Notes: a model not told the origin generated them from the letters alone. 32,473 nucleotides of DNA from Azoarcus sp. TTM-91 (GCF_012911025.1 NZ_WUEI01000049.1:1-32473), one strand, 5' to 3'; shown: positions 6,302-15,309, numbered from the stretch's first letter. Program-made: numbers and translations.

Positions 6302-7863
6302 TACCGACCTCCCTCTGATGGGGGCAGCGGATAACGTTGATAGAAGTTCCTAAGGAAGTCCTGCACTTGCTGTTGGTTTATCGGCTGCGGCTGTCTGAAA
6401 GGCATCTCTTGTCTCATTTGCTGGGTAATCACTTCATGATGGGCCGCATCAAGCGGCACCGTGGGACCGTTCCTTGGCCCGCCCAGGTACTGAGGCGTGA
6501 CATGGTGATTTTCCATCCGCTGCGGCTCCTTTGGATAGCGCTGACGGGCTTGCAGAACACTTTCCAAATATCGGACCTCGGCTTCGGAGCGTCCGGAGCC
6601 CGGCGGCCCAATTGTCGCGGGTGCTTGGAAATTTGGGTTGAGGACTTGAATCTGACGCAGTGCATCGTTGTAGCGCAGATTGACGCCGGCTTGGTTGATC
6701 TCCGCCGCTGCCGACCCGCCAGTCGTAACACGTGACCGCCCCCCACCTGCTGCCACCAAGACGCCTTGGCTCCAGTCGGTCGCAAAGGGATTAGCGAAGT
6801 CTTGAGCATCATCGCTGGAGAGGCCAGTGGGATCGGCCCGATTGACCGGATTATTCCCCACATAGGCATACAGGTTCAGATCGTCCCGCGTGCCGATCGG
6901 GTCCGTCTGCAGGAAGCGCCCCAACGCCGGCGAGTAGAACCTCGCCTTGTAGTAGTAGAGATTCAGCCCGCCCAGGTACTGCTGCCCGGTGTAGCGGAAG
7001 CGCACGCCGGTGGTGACGTTCGGTTCGCCGAACGGGCCGTAGCTGTAGATCGCCGTGCTCGTGCCCGCGCTGTTCGCGGTGCCCACCACGCTGCCGAGCT
7101 GGTCCGCGTACAGCCACGTCTTGTTCGTCGTGCCCGTGCCTTCGTACCACACCAGCGGCTCATCCACCCCGGGGCCATGCACGTAGCGCCGCAGCAGGCC
7201 ACCGCTGCTGTTGTACTCCGCAACCAGCTCCGTGCCGTCATAGCGCAGGTTCGTCGTCACCCCACCCAGCACCGTCGCATGCAGCCGGCCTTCCGCGTCG
7301 TAGGACAGCGTGGCGCTGTAGCCCGTCTTCGCCGCGGTCTTGAGCCGGTTGTCCACGTCGTAGGTGTAGGTCCACACCCCGTCGCCGCTCAGGTTGCCCT
7401 TGGTGTCGTAGCTCAACGTGCTGCCCGCGGCCGCGGTGTATTGGTTCAGCCCGTTCGCGGTGTAGCTCTGGGTGCCGTTGGCGGCGCCGGCCCATTGGTA
7501 GAGGTCGTTGCTCCAGCTGTGGCTGGCGATCTCCCGCAGCGGGTTGCGGGTGTAGGTGTAGCTCTGGTCCTGTGCGGTGCCGGCGAGGTCGTGGCCCAGG
7601 CTCGCCAGCGTGCCTTCAGGGCTGTAGCCGTAGCTGGTGGTGGTGCCGTTGCCCAGCGTCACCGTGGTGCGGCGGGAGAGGTCGTCGTAGGCGTAGGTCG
7701 CGAGGGGGGTCGTGCCCAGTTCCTTGATCGCCGTCGGCCGGTTCAGGGCGTCGAAGGTGGTGGTGACGTAGAAGCTCGTTTCCGGCCAGGTCAGCTGGGT
7801 GCGGTTGCCCGCCGCGTCGTACTGGTAGGTGAGCGTCTTGGTGCCCAGCGTGGTGCTGAGCAT
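6301..7863 (-). CDS. RHS core protein with HNH-like nuclease tip, N-terminally truncated
   Basis: The first ATG (7863) gives 520 residues: RHS core to about residue 343 (ending YAYVGNNPVNRADPTGL), then a ~175-residue tip. The tip has NHHVTPQYLGG (about residues 452-462) and DAAHHEVITQQM (about 471-482), the double-His and later His layout of HNH/endonuclease VII-type treble-clef nucleases found in many polymorphic toxins. A DNase is therefore likely. The frame stays open upstream of the ATG through RHS sequence to 7956 and then unrelated sequence up to a TAA at 8134-8136, but it has no ATG, GTG or TTG there. The N-terminal secretion part and most YD repeats are missing, so this is a truncated cassette. 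Its core is nearly identical to that of the other RHS gene in this island, while the tips are unrelated. Confidence 0.75.
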   Translation of the reverse strand: MLSTTLGTKTLTYQYDAAGNRTQLTWPETSFYVTTTFDALNRPTAIKELGTTPLATYAYDDLSRRTTVTLGNGTTTSYGYSPEGTLASLGHDLAGTAQDQSYTYTRNPLREIASHSWSNDLYQWAGAANGTQSYTANGLNQYTAAAGSTLSYDTKGNLSGDGVWTYTYDVDNRLKTAAKTGYSATLSYDAEGRLHATVLGGVTTNLRYDGTELVAEYNSSGGLLRRYVHGPGVDEPLVWYEGTGTTNKTWLYADQLGSVVGTANSAGTSTAIYSYGPFGEPNVTTGVRFRYTGQQYLGGLNLYYYKARFYSPALGRFLQTDPIGTRDDLNLYAYVGNNPVNRADPTGLSSDDAQDFANPFATDWSQGVLVAAGGGRSRVTTGGSAAAEINQAGVNLRYNDALRQIQVLNPNFQAPATIGPPGSGRSEAEVRYLESVLQARQRYPKEPQRMENHHVTPQYLGGPRNGPTVPLDAAHHEVITQQMRQEMPFRQPQPINQQQVQDFLRNFYQRYPLPPSEGGR

Positions 7864-7956
7864 CCTGCCCAGCGCATCCCAGGTGTGGCTGGCGACGCTG
7901 CTGTTGTTGGCGTACTTGGACTGGGTGCGCCGCCCCAGCAGGTCGTAGGTGAAGAC
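6847..7956. repeat. RHS core direct repeat, copy 2 of 2
   Basis: This block is collinear with 2311-3420, with no gaps and about eight substitutions. Homology ends abruptly at GAAGAC (7951-7956). Beyond it the other copy continues as RHS, while this copy runs into 167 nt of unrelated sequence (7957-8123) leading to the repeats near glmS. In that stretch I see no gene; the RHS frame is open through it but lacks a start codon. Confidence 0.9.
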
Positions 7957-8123
7957 AGCCCCTGATCGCCAACCGGTGGAACGATGGATTACGGAGCCGT
8001 TGCTGCCATTGAGTAAGTTCGGCGGGTCCGTGGCCGCAGGGGGAAAATTCCGAACTGAGTGACGCTCGGCACAGTTGTCGTCGACTGCAGGCAGGTAAGG
8101 CCGCAGGATCTGGCGAGCCCCAC

Positions 8124-8170
8124 CTGACAGTCTTTATTTTTTACTGACAGTTTTTATTTTTACGTCCACA
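8124..8170 (-). mobile_element. Candidate Tn7-like transposon end at attTn7
   Basis: Reading the minus strand away from glmS, the stop codon TAA is followed by 23 nt and then TGTGGACG. Next come two adjacent 20-bp repeats (CTGACAGTCTTTATTTTTTA at 8124-8143 and CTGACAGTTTTTATTTTTAC at 8144-8163, plus-strand sense) that differ at two or three positions. Tn7 inserts about 25 bp downstream of glmS, its ends begin TGTGGGCG, and they carry ~20-bp TnsB-binding repeats containing AATAAAG. Position, terminal bases, repeat length and the AATAAAG core all match. The candidate 5-bp target duplication on this side is AGACC (8171-8175). No tns genes and no second end are visible here, so the element may be a remnant or extend left of the window. 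Confidence 0.55.
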
Positions 8171-8193
8171 AGACCTGGAATAAGAGCAGCGCC

Positions 8194-10020
8194 TTACTCC
8201 ACTGTCACACTTTTTGCCAGGTTCCGCGGCTTATCCACGTCCGTGCCCTTTACCAGCGCGGCGTGGTACGACAGCAGTTGCAGCGGGATCACGTGCAGCA
8301 CCGGCGACAGCATGCCGTAGTGCTCGGGCATGTGCAGGATGTGCAGGCCTTCGGATTCGGCGATTTCGCTGCCGGCGTCGGCGAAGACATAGAGCTCGCC
8401 GCCGCGGGCGCGGACTTCCTGCAGGTTGGACTTGAGCTTTTCCAGCAGCTCGTCCGCCGGGGCGATGGCGATCACCGGCATGTCCTTGTCCACCAGCGCC
8501 AGCGGGCCGTGCTTGAGTTCGCCGGCTGCATAGGCTTCGGCATGGATGTAGGAGATTTCCTTGAGCTTGAGCGCGCCCTCCATGGCGATGGGCCAGTGGC
8601 GGCCGCGGCCGAGGAAGAGTGCGTGGTGCTTGGCGGCGAAGCGCTGTGCCCACTTCTCGATTTCGGGCTCCAGTTCCAGCACCTTTTGCACCGCCACCGG
8701 CAGGTGACGCAGCGCGCCGAGGTGGCGAGCTTCTTCCGCTTCGCTCAGGCGGCCGTTGAGCTTGGCCAGGGTGAGAGTGAGCAGCGCCAGCGCGGCGAGC
8801 TGGGTGGTGAAGGCCTTGGTGGAGGCGACGCCGATCTCCGGGCCGGCGCGGGTGATGAAGCGCAGCGCGGTTTCGCGCACGATGGCCGACTCCGGCACGT
8901 TGCAGATCGCCAGCGTGCGGGCCATGCCCAGGCCGTGGGCGTGCTTGAGCGCGGCCAGGGTGTCGGCGGTCTCGCCGGACTGGGAGATGACCACGACCAG
9001 GGTGTCGGGGTCGGGCACCGATTCGCGGTAGCGGTACTCGCTGGCGATTTCCACCGAGCAGGGCACCTTGGCCACCGACTCCAGCCAGTAACGGGCGACC
9101 AGGCCGGCGTGGTAGCTGGTGCCGCAAGCCAGCACCAGCACCCGGCGGACGCCATCGAGCACTTCGGGCGCCCGCGAGCCGAACAGTTGTGGAGAAACCG
9201 AGCCGCCGCCGGCAATGATCTCCAGCGTGTTGCCCAGCGCCTGGGGCTGCTCGAAGATTTCCTTCTGCATGTAGTGACGGAACTGGCCCAGCTCCACCGC
9301 ATCCGCCGACAGGCTGGAGATGTGCATCTCCCGTTCCGCCGGCGTGCCGTCGGGCCGCACGATGCGGTAGGCGTTCAGCCGCAGTTCGGCCACGTCGCCA
9401 TCTTCCAGGTAGATCACCTTGCGGGTGACCTGCAGCAGTGCGGCGGTATCGGAGGCGGCGTACATGCCGTCCTCGCCCACGCCCAGCAGCAGCGGCGAGC
9501 CGCGGCGGGCGACGATGGCGCGGAAGGGGTCGGCCTCGGCGATGACGCCGATGGCGTAGGCACCGACCAGTTCGTTGAGCGCGAGGCGCACCGCTTCGAA
9601 CAGGTCCGGCGTGGTGGCGAGCTTGCTGTGTACCAGGTGGGCGATGGCCTCGGTGTCGGTATCCGACTCGAACACATAGCCGCGCGCCTGCAGGCTGGAC
9701 TTGATGGCCTCGAAGTTCTCGATGATGCCGTTATGCACCACCGCCAGGCCGCCGGAGATGTGCGGGTGGGCATTGCGCTCGCAGGGCACGCCGTGAGTGG
9801 CCCAGCGAGTGTGGGCGATGCCGATGTTGGCGCTGAGCTGGCGCGCATCGGCCAGCGCGGCCAGTTCGGCGACCCGGCCGGTGGAGCGCAGGCGGGCGAG
9901 GCCGTTCGCCAGCACCGCGACGCCGGCGGAGTCGTAGCCCCGGTATTCCAGCTTGCGCAGCCCTTCGAGCAGCACGGGAACCACATTGTTGGTTGCGATG
10001 GCGGTGACGATGCCACACAT
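8194..10020 (-). CDS. glmS: Glutamine--fructose-6-phosphate aminotransferase (isomerizing)
   Basis: GlmS makes glucosamine 6-phosphate from fructose 6-phosphate and glutamine, the first step to UDP-GlcNAc for peptidoglycan and LPS. The 608-residue protein has the usual length. It begins MCGIVTAIA, so Cys2 becomes the N-terminal nucleophile of the class II glutaminase domain; HTRWATHG and HPHISGG follow. Two SIS sugar-isomerase domains fill the C-terminal half ([22 protein letters not shown], then [20 protein letters not shown]), and the end is [11 protein letters not shown], the conserved segment recognised by TnsD of Tn7. AAGGAA lies about 9 nt upstream of the ATG. It is 60 nt downstream of glmU and probably co-transcribed with it. 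I see no glmS ribozyme, as expected outside Gram-positives. Confidence 0.97.
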   Translation of the reverse strand: MCGIVTAIATNNVVPVLLEGLRKLEYRGYDSAGVAVLANGLARLRSTGRVAELAALADARQLSANIGIAHTRWATHGVPCERNAHPHISGGLAVVHNGIIENFEAIKSSLQARGYVFESDTDTEAIAHLVHSKLATTPDLFEAVRLALNELVGAYAIGVIAEADPFRAIVARRGSPLLLGVGEDGMYAASDTAALLQVTRKVIYLEDGDVAELRLNAYRIVRPDGTPAEREMHISSLSADAVELGQFRHYMQKEIFEQPQALGNTLEIIAGGGSVSPQLFGSRAPEVLDGVRRVLVLACGTSYHAGLVARYWLESVAKVPCSVEIASEYRYRESVPDPDTLVVVISQSGETADTLAALKHAHGLGMARTLAICNVPESAIVRETALRFITRAGPEIGVASTKAFTTQLAALALLTLTLAKLNGRLSEAEEARHLGALRHLPVAVQKVLELEPEIEKWAQRFAAKHHALFLGRGRHWPIAMEGALKLKEISYIHAEAYAAGELKHGPLALVDKDMPVIAIAPADELLEKLKSNLQEVRARGGELYVFADAGSEIAESEGLHILHMPEHYGMLSPVLHVIPLQLLSYHAALVKGTDVDKPRNLAKSVTVE

Positions 10021-10080
10021 AGCGGGATTTCCTTGTCAGGCTGGGCCGGGAACGGGGAGGGAGAAAGGGGAGAAACGGAT

Positions 10081-11439
10081 TCAGCGCTTCTTTTGCGGCC
10101 GCTTCCAGCCTGCGATGCTGAGCTGCTTGGCGCGCGATACGGTGAGCTGCTCCGGCGGTGCGTCCTTGGTCAGCGTGGTGCCGGCGCCCAGCGTGGCGCC
10201 GCGGCCAACGCGGACCGGGGCGACGAGCTGGGTGTCGGAGCCGATGAAGGCGTCGTCCTCGATCACGGTGCGGAACTTGTTGGCGCCATCGTAATTGCAG
10301 GTGATGGTGCCGGCGCCGATGTTCACCCGCCGGCCGACATCCGCGTCGCCCACGTAGGCGAGGTGGTTGGCCTTGGATTGATCCTCGATGCGGCTGTTCT
10401 TGATCTCGACGAAGTTGCCCACATGCACTTCCTTGCCCAGCACCGTGCCCGGCCTGGTGCGGGCGTAGGGGCCGACGACGCAGCCTTCGCCCATGGTGCT
10501 GTCCTCGACATGGGAGAACGGGGCGATGCGGCTGCCAGCGCCGACCACCGCGTTGCGCAGCACGCAGTTGGCGCCGATGCGCACGCCGTCCGCCAGCTCA
10601 ACGCGGCCTTCGAACACGCAGTTGACGTCGATTTCCACGTCGCGGCCGCAGACGAGTTCGCCACGCACGTCGATGCGGGCCGGGTCGATCAGCGTCACGC
10701 CGTCTTCCAGCAGGCGGCGGGCGATGTTGTTCTGGTGCAGGCGCTCCAGCTCGGCCAGCTGCAGCTTGCTGTTCACACCCAGGGTTTCCCAGGCGGCGCC
10801 CGGCTGAACGGTGACGACTTCGACATCGTCCACCACCGCCAGGCCGATGATGTCGGTGAGGTAGTACTCGCCCTGGGCATTGTCGTTGCCGATGCGGCCC
10901 AGCCAGTCGCGCAGGCGGGCGACCGGCGCGACCAGGATGCCGGTATTGACCTCACGCACCCTGCGCTCGGCGTCGGAGGCATCCTTCTCCTCGACGATGC
11001 GGGTCACCCGGCCGCTGCCGTCACGCAGGATGCGGCCGTAGCCGGTGGGGTTATCCAGCTCCACCGTGAGCAGCGCCAGCCGGCTGCCGCCGGCAGCCTC
11101 GGCCAGGCGGCGCAGCGTGGCCTCGGCGATGAGCGGCACATCGCCATAGAGCACCAGGGCGGACTCGGCGTCGGAGAGATGGGGCAGCGCCTGCTGCACC
11201 GCGTGGCCGGTGCCCAGTTGCGGCTCCTGCCGGGCCCACGCCAGGTCGGGCGCATCCAGCCGCTCCCGCACCACCTCGCCGCCATGCCCATAGACCACGC
11301 AGATGCGCTGAACGGAAAGCGCGCGGGCGGCGTCGACCACGTGAGCCAGCATCGGCTTGCCTGCGATCGGCTGCAGCACCTTGGGCAACACCGAACGCAT
11401 GCGCTTGCCTTGGCCGGCAGCGAGAATCACGACTTCCAT
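10081..11439 (-). CDS. glmU: Bifunctional UDP-GlcNAc pyrophosphorylase / GlcN-1-P acetyltransferase
   Basis: GlmU acetylates glucosamine 1-phosphate and then couples it to UTP to give UDP-GlcNAc. I choose the ATG at 11439 (452 residues), which starts [14 protein letters not shown] as in the family; a longer in-frame start at 11484 adds 15 residues that are not typical. The N-terminal nucleotidyltransferase domain shows LAAGQGKRM(R)SVLPK at 7-20, GTGHA at 77-81 and YGDVPL at 98-103. The C-terminal left-handed beta-helix acetyltransferase shows many hexapeptide repeats, [12 protein letters not shown] with the catalytic His, and NYDGANK. It precedes glmS by 60 nt on the same strand, so both steps flanking GlcN-6-P are expressed together. 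Confidence 0.96.
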   Translation of the reverse strand: MEVVILAAGQGKRMRSVLPKVLQPIAGKPMLAHVVDAARALSVQRICVVYGHGGEVVRERLDAPDLAWARQEPQLGTGHAVQQALPHLSDAESALVLYGDVPLIAEATLRRLAEAAGGSRLALLTVELDNPTGYGRILRDGSGRVTRIVEEKDASDAERRVREVNTGILVAPVARLRDWLGRIGNDNAQGEYYLTDIIGLAVVDDVEVVTVQPGAAWETLGVNSKLQLAELERLHQNNIARRLLEDGVTLIDPARIDVRGELVCGRDVEIDVNCVFEGRVELADGVRIGANCVLRNAVVGAGSRIAPFSHVEDSTMGEGCVVGPYARTRPGTVLGKEVHVGNFVEIKNSRIEDQSKANHLAYVGDADVGRRVNIGAGTITCNYDGANKFRTVIEDDAFIGSDTQLVAPVRVGRGATLGAGTTLTKDAPPEQLTVSRAKQLSIAGWKRPQKKR

Positions 11440-11635
11440 GGGGTCCCCGGGGGCAATCGGAAAGGCGGCGATTTTAGCATGCACCCCTCCGCCCCCCGCG
11501 TGACGGACGCCATGGCAAGTGGGTCAATGTCAACGATATGTTGCGGCGCAGCGTCGCTTGACGCTCGTCTAATAAAAAGACCCTGTTGCCGTCTAGAATA
11601 GCCCTTACTGCAACGCAAACAGCGAGAACGTGGAC

Positions 11636-13039
11636 ATGGAAAATGCCGTGCAGCAATTTATTCAGAATCGCACCTTCGACGAGATCGCCGTTGGCGAATT
11701 TGCCCAGCTGATACGCACGCTCAAGCCGGACGACATCCACCTGTTCGCGGTGATGTCCGGCGACGTGAATCCCACCCACGTCGATCCCGAATACGCTCAC
11801 TCCAGCCAGTTCCGCGAGGTGGTGGGCCACAGCATGTGGGGCAGCACGCTGATCTCTACCGTGCTGGGCACCGAGTTTCCTGGCCCCGGCACCGTCTATG
11901 TGTCGCAGGCGCTGAACTTCTGGCGCCCCATCACCATCGGCGACACCCTCACCATCACGGTGACCTGCAAGCAGAAGTTCGAGCACAACCACCACATCGT
12001 GTTCGACTGCCTGGCGGTGAACCAGGACGGCCTCAAGGTCATCGACGGCACCTCCGAGGTGCTGGCACCCAGCGAGAAGATCAAGCGCCCGCGGGTGAAT
12101 CTGCCGGCGATCAAGATCTCCGACCGCGAGCTGCGCTACCGCCACCTGCTTTCCATCACCGCCGGCATGTCGCCGATTCCGATCGCCGTCGCCCACCCCT
12201 GCGACGCCGAATCCCTGCGCGGGCCGGTGCAGGCGGCGCAGGCCGGGCTGGTCGATCCCATCCTGGTCGGCCCGGAGGCCAAGATCCGTGCGGTGGCGGA
12301 GGAACAGGGGCTAGACCTGCGCCCCTTCCGCATCATCGACGTGCCCCACAGCCATGCCGCCGCCGAAGCCGCGGTCGGCCTTTGCCGCGACGGCGGCGCC
12401 GAGGCGCTGATGAAGGGCTCGCTGCACACCGACGAGCTGATGGGCGCGGTGGTGTCCCGCACCGGCGGCCTGCGCACCGCGCGCCGCATCAGCCACGTTT
12501 TCCTCGCCGACGTGCCCACCTACCCGCATCCGCTGATGATCACCGACGCGGCGATCAACATCGAGCCGACGCTGGAAGACAAGGTGGACATCATCCAGAA
12601 CGCCATCGAGCTTGGCCTGATGCTGGGCCTGATCGAGCCCAAGGTCGCCATCCTGTCGGCGGTGGAAACCGTCACCTCCAAGATCCGCTCCACCTTGGAC
12701 GCCGCCGCGCTGTGCAAAATGGCCGACCGCGGCCAGATCAAGGGCGGCCTGCTGGACGGTCCGCTGGCCTTCGACAACGCCGTCTCCCTGGTCGCCGCCA
12801 AGACCAAGGGCATCCGCTCGGCGGTGGCCGGCAACGCCGACATCCTGGTGGTGCCCGACCTGGAGTCCGGCAACATGGTCGCCAAGCAGCTGGAATACCT
12901 GGCGGACGCGCTGATGGCCGGCGTCGTGCTCGGCGCCCGCGTGCCCATCGTGCTCACCAGCCGCGCCGACACCGCCGAAACCCGTGCCGCCTCCTGCGCC
13001 GTGGCGCAGTTGATGGCGCACAAGAAGCGCGCGGGGTGA
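11636..13039 (+). CDS. MaoC-like hydratase / phosphate acyltransferase fusion
   Basis: The 467-residue protein has two parts. Residues 1 to about 140 are a MaoC/hot-dog (R)-hydratase domain with the GDVNPTHVDPEYA motif (Asp43 and His48 catalytic pair). Residues about 150-467 are a phosphate acetyl/butyryltransferase domain (ALMKGSLHTDELMGAVV, AINIEPTLEDKVDII, GLLDGPLAFDNAVS). The second part interconverts acyl-CoA and acyl phosphate and, with ackA 4 nt downstream, would yield acetate and ATP. The hydratase part may feed acyl-CoA to it or be vestigial. A GTG at 11630 is an alternative start; MENAVQQF from the ATG at 11636 fits better. The gap back to glmU (11440-11635) must hold divergent promoters, but I see no strong box. 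Confidence 0.9.
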   Translation: MENAVQQFIQNRTFDEIAVGEFAQLIRTLKPDDIHLFAVMSGDVNPTHVDPEYAHSSQFREVVGHSMWGSTLISTVLGTEFPGPGTVYVSQALNFWRPITIGDTLTITVTCKQKFEHNHHIVFDCLAVNQDGLKVIDGTSEVLAPSEKIKRPRVNLPAIKISDRELRYRHLLSITAGMSPIPIAVAHPCDAESLRGPVQAAQAGLVDPILVGPEAKIRAVAEEQGLDLRPFRIIDVPHSHAAAEAAVGLCRDGGAEALMKGSLHTDELMGAVVSRTGGLRTARRISHVFLADVPTYPHPLMITDAAINIEPTLEDKVDIIQNAIELGLMLGLIEPKVAILSAVETVTSKIRSTLDAAALCKMADRGQIKGGLLDGPLAFDNAVSLVAAKTKGIRSAVAGNADILVVPDLESGNMVAKQLEYLADALMAGVVLGARVPIVLTSRADTAETRAASCAVAQLMAHKKRAG

Positions 13040-13043
13040 GCCG

Positions 13044-14231
13044 ATGAAGGCCATCCTGGTACTCAACGCCGGGTCGAGCAGCCTCAAGTTCGCCCTCTTC
13101 TCCCTGCAGCCCGGCCTCGCCGATGAAGCCGCCCTCTCCGGCCAGGTCGAGGGCATAGGCGCCGAGCCGGTGCTGGCCGCGCGCGACGGCGAAGGCAACC
13201 GCTACCGCGAGCCGCTCACCGTCACCAGCACCAGCCGCACCGAGCAGCACCGCGAGGCGCTCACCCATCTGTTCCGCTGGCTGAGCGCGCATAACCCGGC
13301 GCTGGAGATCGTCGCCGCCGGCCACCGCATCGTCCATGGCGGCGAGAACTACAGCGAGCCGCTGCTGCTCACCGGCCCGGCGCTGCGCCAGTTGCAGAAG
13401 CTGGTGCCGCTGGCGCCGCTGCACCAACCACACAATCTGCGCGCGGTGCAGGCGGTGGCGGCGCTGATGCCGGAGATTCCGCAGGTCGGCTGCTTCGACA
13501 CCGCCTTCCACCGCACCCAGGAGCCTGTCGCCCAGGCCTTTGCGCTACCGCGCGCCATCTCCGCCGAAGGGGTGAAGCGCTACGGCTTCCACGGCCTGTC
13601 CTACGACTATGTGGCGCGCCAGCTGCCGGACGTGCTGGGCGAGCGGGCGCAGGGCGGCGTGGTCATCGCCCACCTGGGCAACGGCGCCTCGATGTGCGCG
13701 CTGCGCGAGGGCAGGAGCGTGGCGTCCACCATGGGCTTCACCGCGGTCGAGGGCCTGATGATGGGCACCCGCACCGGCAGCCTGGACCCCGGCGTGCTGC
13801 TCTACCTGATGGAGCAGAAAGGCATGGATCTGCAGGCGCTGACCAACCTGTTGTACAAGGAGTCCGGCCTGCTCGGCGTCTCCGGCATCAGCCAGGACAT
13901 GCGCACCCTGATCGCCTCCGACAAGCCGGAAGCGGCGGAAGCGGTGGACCTGTTCTGCTACCGCATCGCCCGCGAACTCGGCTCGCTGGCGGCGGCGGCT
14001 GGCGGCGTGGACGCGCTGGTGTTCACCGGCGGCATCGGCGAGCACGCGGTGGAGGTGCGGGAACGGGTCGCGGCCCGCTGCGGCTGGCTGGGCCTGAAGC
14101 TGGATGCCGCCGCCAACGCCGCCGGCGCGCTGCGCATCGACGCACCGGACAGCAAGGTGGCGGTGGCGGTGGTGCCGACCAACGAGGAAGCGATGATCGC
14201 CCGCTACACGGTGGAGGTGCTGGGGCTCTGA
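13044..14231 (+). CDS. ackA: Acetate kinase
   Basis: AckA transfers phosphate between acetyl phosphate and ADP, making ATP in overflow or fermentative growth, or activating acetate in reverse. The 395-residue length is normal. Motifs in order are LVLNAGSSSLKFALF (5-19), GHRIVHGGENY, the DTAFHRT substrate loop, KRYGFHGLSYDYV, AHLGNGASMCAL, GTRTGSLDPG, VFTGGIGEHA and a final TNEEAMIARYT. The start is 4 nt after the phosphotransacetylase stop codon, so the two form one transcript and one pathway. A strong terminator follows about 30 nt after the stop. Confidence 0.97.
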   Translation: MKAILVLNAGSSSLKFALFSLQPGLADEAALSGQVEGIGAEPVLAARDGEGNRYREPLTVTSTSRTEQHREALTHLFRWLSAHNPALEIVAAGHRIVHGGENYSEPLLLTGPALRQLQKLVPLAPLHQPHNLRAVQAVAALMPEIPQVGCFDTAFHRTQEPVAQAFALPRAISAEGVKRYGFHGLSYDYVARQLPDVLGERAQGGVVIAHLGNGASMCALREGRSVASTMGFTAVEGLMMGTRTGSLDPGVLLYLMEQKGMDLQALTNLLYKESGLLGVSGISQDMRTLIASDKPEAAEAVDLFCYRIARELGSLAAAAGGVDALVFTGGIGEHAVEVRERVAARCGWLGLKLDAAANAAGALRIDAPDSKVAVAVVPTNEEAMIARYTVEVLGL

Positions 14232-14259
14232 GCCCGCGCCTTCCTGGCGTGTTGTAAAC

Positions 14260-14290
14260 AAAAGCCCGGCAATGCCGGGCTTTTTCTTTG
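14260..14290. terminator. Strong bidirectional terminator after ackA
   Basis: An 11-bp stem (AAAAGCCCGGC-type arm with GCCGGGCTTTT) closes a 3-nt AAT loop and is followed by TTTTTCTTT on the plus strand. The minus strand also reads a T-rich tail (TTTGTTTAC). It separates ackA from the convergent LuxR-type gene. The rest of 14291-14399 shows nothing recognisable. Confidence 0.9.
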
Positions 14291-14399
14291 GCCCTGGTGT
14301 TTTCGATGAAGCCCCGATGTGCTTTCTCGTCATCAGACCGGCATTCGCCCCAGCGATGCGCCTAGCTATCCCGGCCGGAAGCTGGAACGCCGCGGCCAT

Positions 14400-15227
14400 C
14401 TAATCCACCCCGCGCCCCGCCGCGCTACCGACCGGCGCCATCAGCAAAGCCCACAGTTCCCGCTGGCCGCCGATGCCGAGCTTGCGGTAGAGACGCTTGA
14501 GATAGGTCCGTGCGCTGGCGGGCCGGATGCCGAGCGCCGCGCCGACTTCCGCTACGTCGCCACCTCGCAGCAGAGCACGCAGCAAGTCCAGGTCGCGGGC
14601 AGCAAGTTCGGGGAAGCGCTGCTGCAAGCGCGCCAGCAGCAGTGCCGGCATCGCCTCGTCGCTGCGCTGGCGGGCTTCGTGCAGCCGGGCGAGCTGGACC
14701 ACCAGCGGCGCCCAGGCTTCGATGGCGCCCAGCTCGTTCGCCCCCAGCTTGCCGTGCTCCCGGCCGCGGTAGAAATTCACCGACAGCCAGCGCCCACCCT
14801 CCAGCCGCGACAGCAGCGCGGCCCTATCGGCGATGCGCGGCCGCTCGTAGCAGATGCGGCGGTATTCCGGCTCGAAGATGTCTTCGCCCGCCTGGCGCTG
14901 CAGCAGCAAGCCGCCGGCACGCGCCTCGCGGCTGGCCATCGCCAGACGGCTGCCGTCCAATGCATGGAAGCGGGCGGCATAATCCCGCGAGATCAGCGGC
15001 AGTTCGCGGGTACGCGCACGGTCGGCGTAGGACAGGACGGCGGGAGAAGCGGCGCCGTCGTGGACGAAAACGGTGCATTGGGCGAGCGGCAGCTGGGCCG
15101 CCAGCAGCTCCAGCAGATCAGCGGCCAGGCCACGGCCGCCGCCCTCCAGGCCTGCCAGCAGCCCGGCCACCCGGGCCGCATCCAGCAGACGGTCGTTCGC
15201 CCGCGGTCTGACTGTCCAGAACTCCAT
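14400..15227 (-). CDS. LuxR-family HTH transcriptional regulator
   Basis: This is a 275-residue protein from the ATG at 15227, which has a near-perfect GGAGGAGAT about 4 nt upstream; an in-frame start at 15389 lacks such support. The C-terminal ~65 residues form a LuxR-type helix-turn-helix: ARDLDLLRALLRGGDVAEVG, then ALGIRPASARTYLKRLYRKL with the recognition helix in SARTYLKRLYRKLG. The N-terminal ~190 residues show no autoinducer, receiver or ATPase signature that I recognise; they may be a GAF-like sensor. It lies downstream of the monooxygenase/DUF2783 pair on the same strand and is a natural candidate to control it. Target and signal are unknown. Confidence 0.8.
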   Translation of the reverse strand: MEFWTVRPRANDRLLDAARVAGLLAGLEGGGRGLAADLLELLAAQLPLAQCTVFVHDGAASPAVLSYADRARTRELPLISRDYAARFHALDGSRLAMASREARAGGLLLQRQAGEDIFEPEYRRICYERPRIADRAALLSRLEGGRWLSVNFYRGREHGKLGANELGAIEAWAPLVVQLARLHEARQRSDEAMPALLLARLQQRFPELAARDLDLLRALLRGGDVAEVGAALGIRPASARTYLKRLYRKLGIGGQRELWALLMAPVGSAAGRGVD

Positions 15228-15309
15228 GCCATCTCCTCCGCGAGCGCCTTCCCGGTGGCGGCGCTTCCTGTGTTTTGCGGGGGAGTATAGCGATGGCAGG
15301 AAGGCTGCC

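Noticed and set aside
8124..8163. Tandem 20-bp repeats as a CRISPR array
   Set aside because: The two units touch with no spacer and no cas gene is present; the transposon-end reading fits better.
11558..11599. Promoter boxes TTGACG and TAGAAT before the phosphotransacetylase gene
   Set aside because: The spacing between them is 30 nt, and neither has a partner at 16-18 nt.
8263..11601. Very long plus-strand open frame opposite glmS and glmU
   Set aside because: It is antisense to two certain genes, low in complexity (Gly/Ala/Val/Arg/Gln rich), and is a usual by-product of GC-rich codon use.
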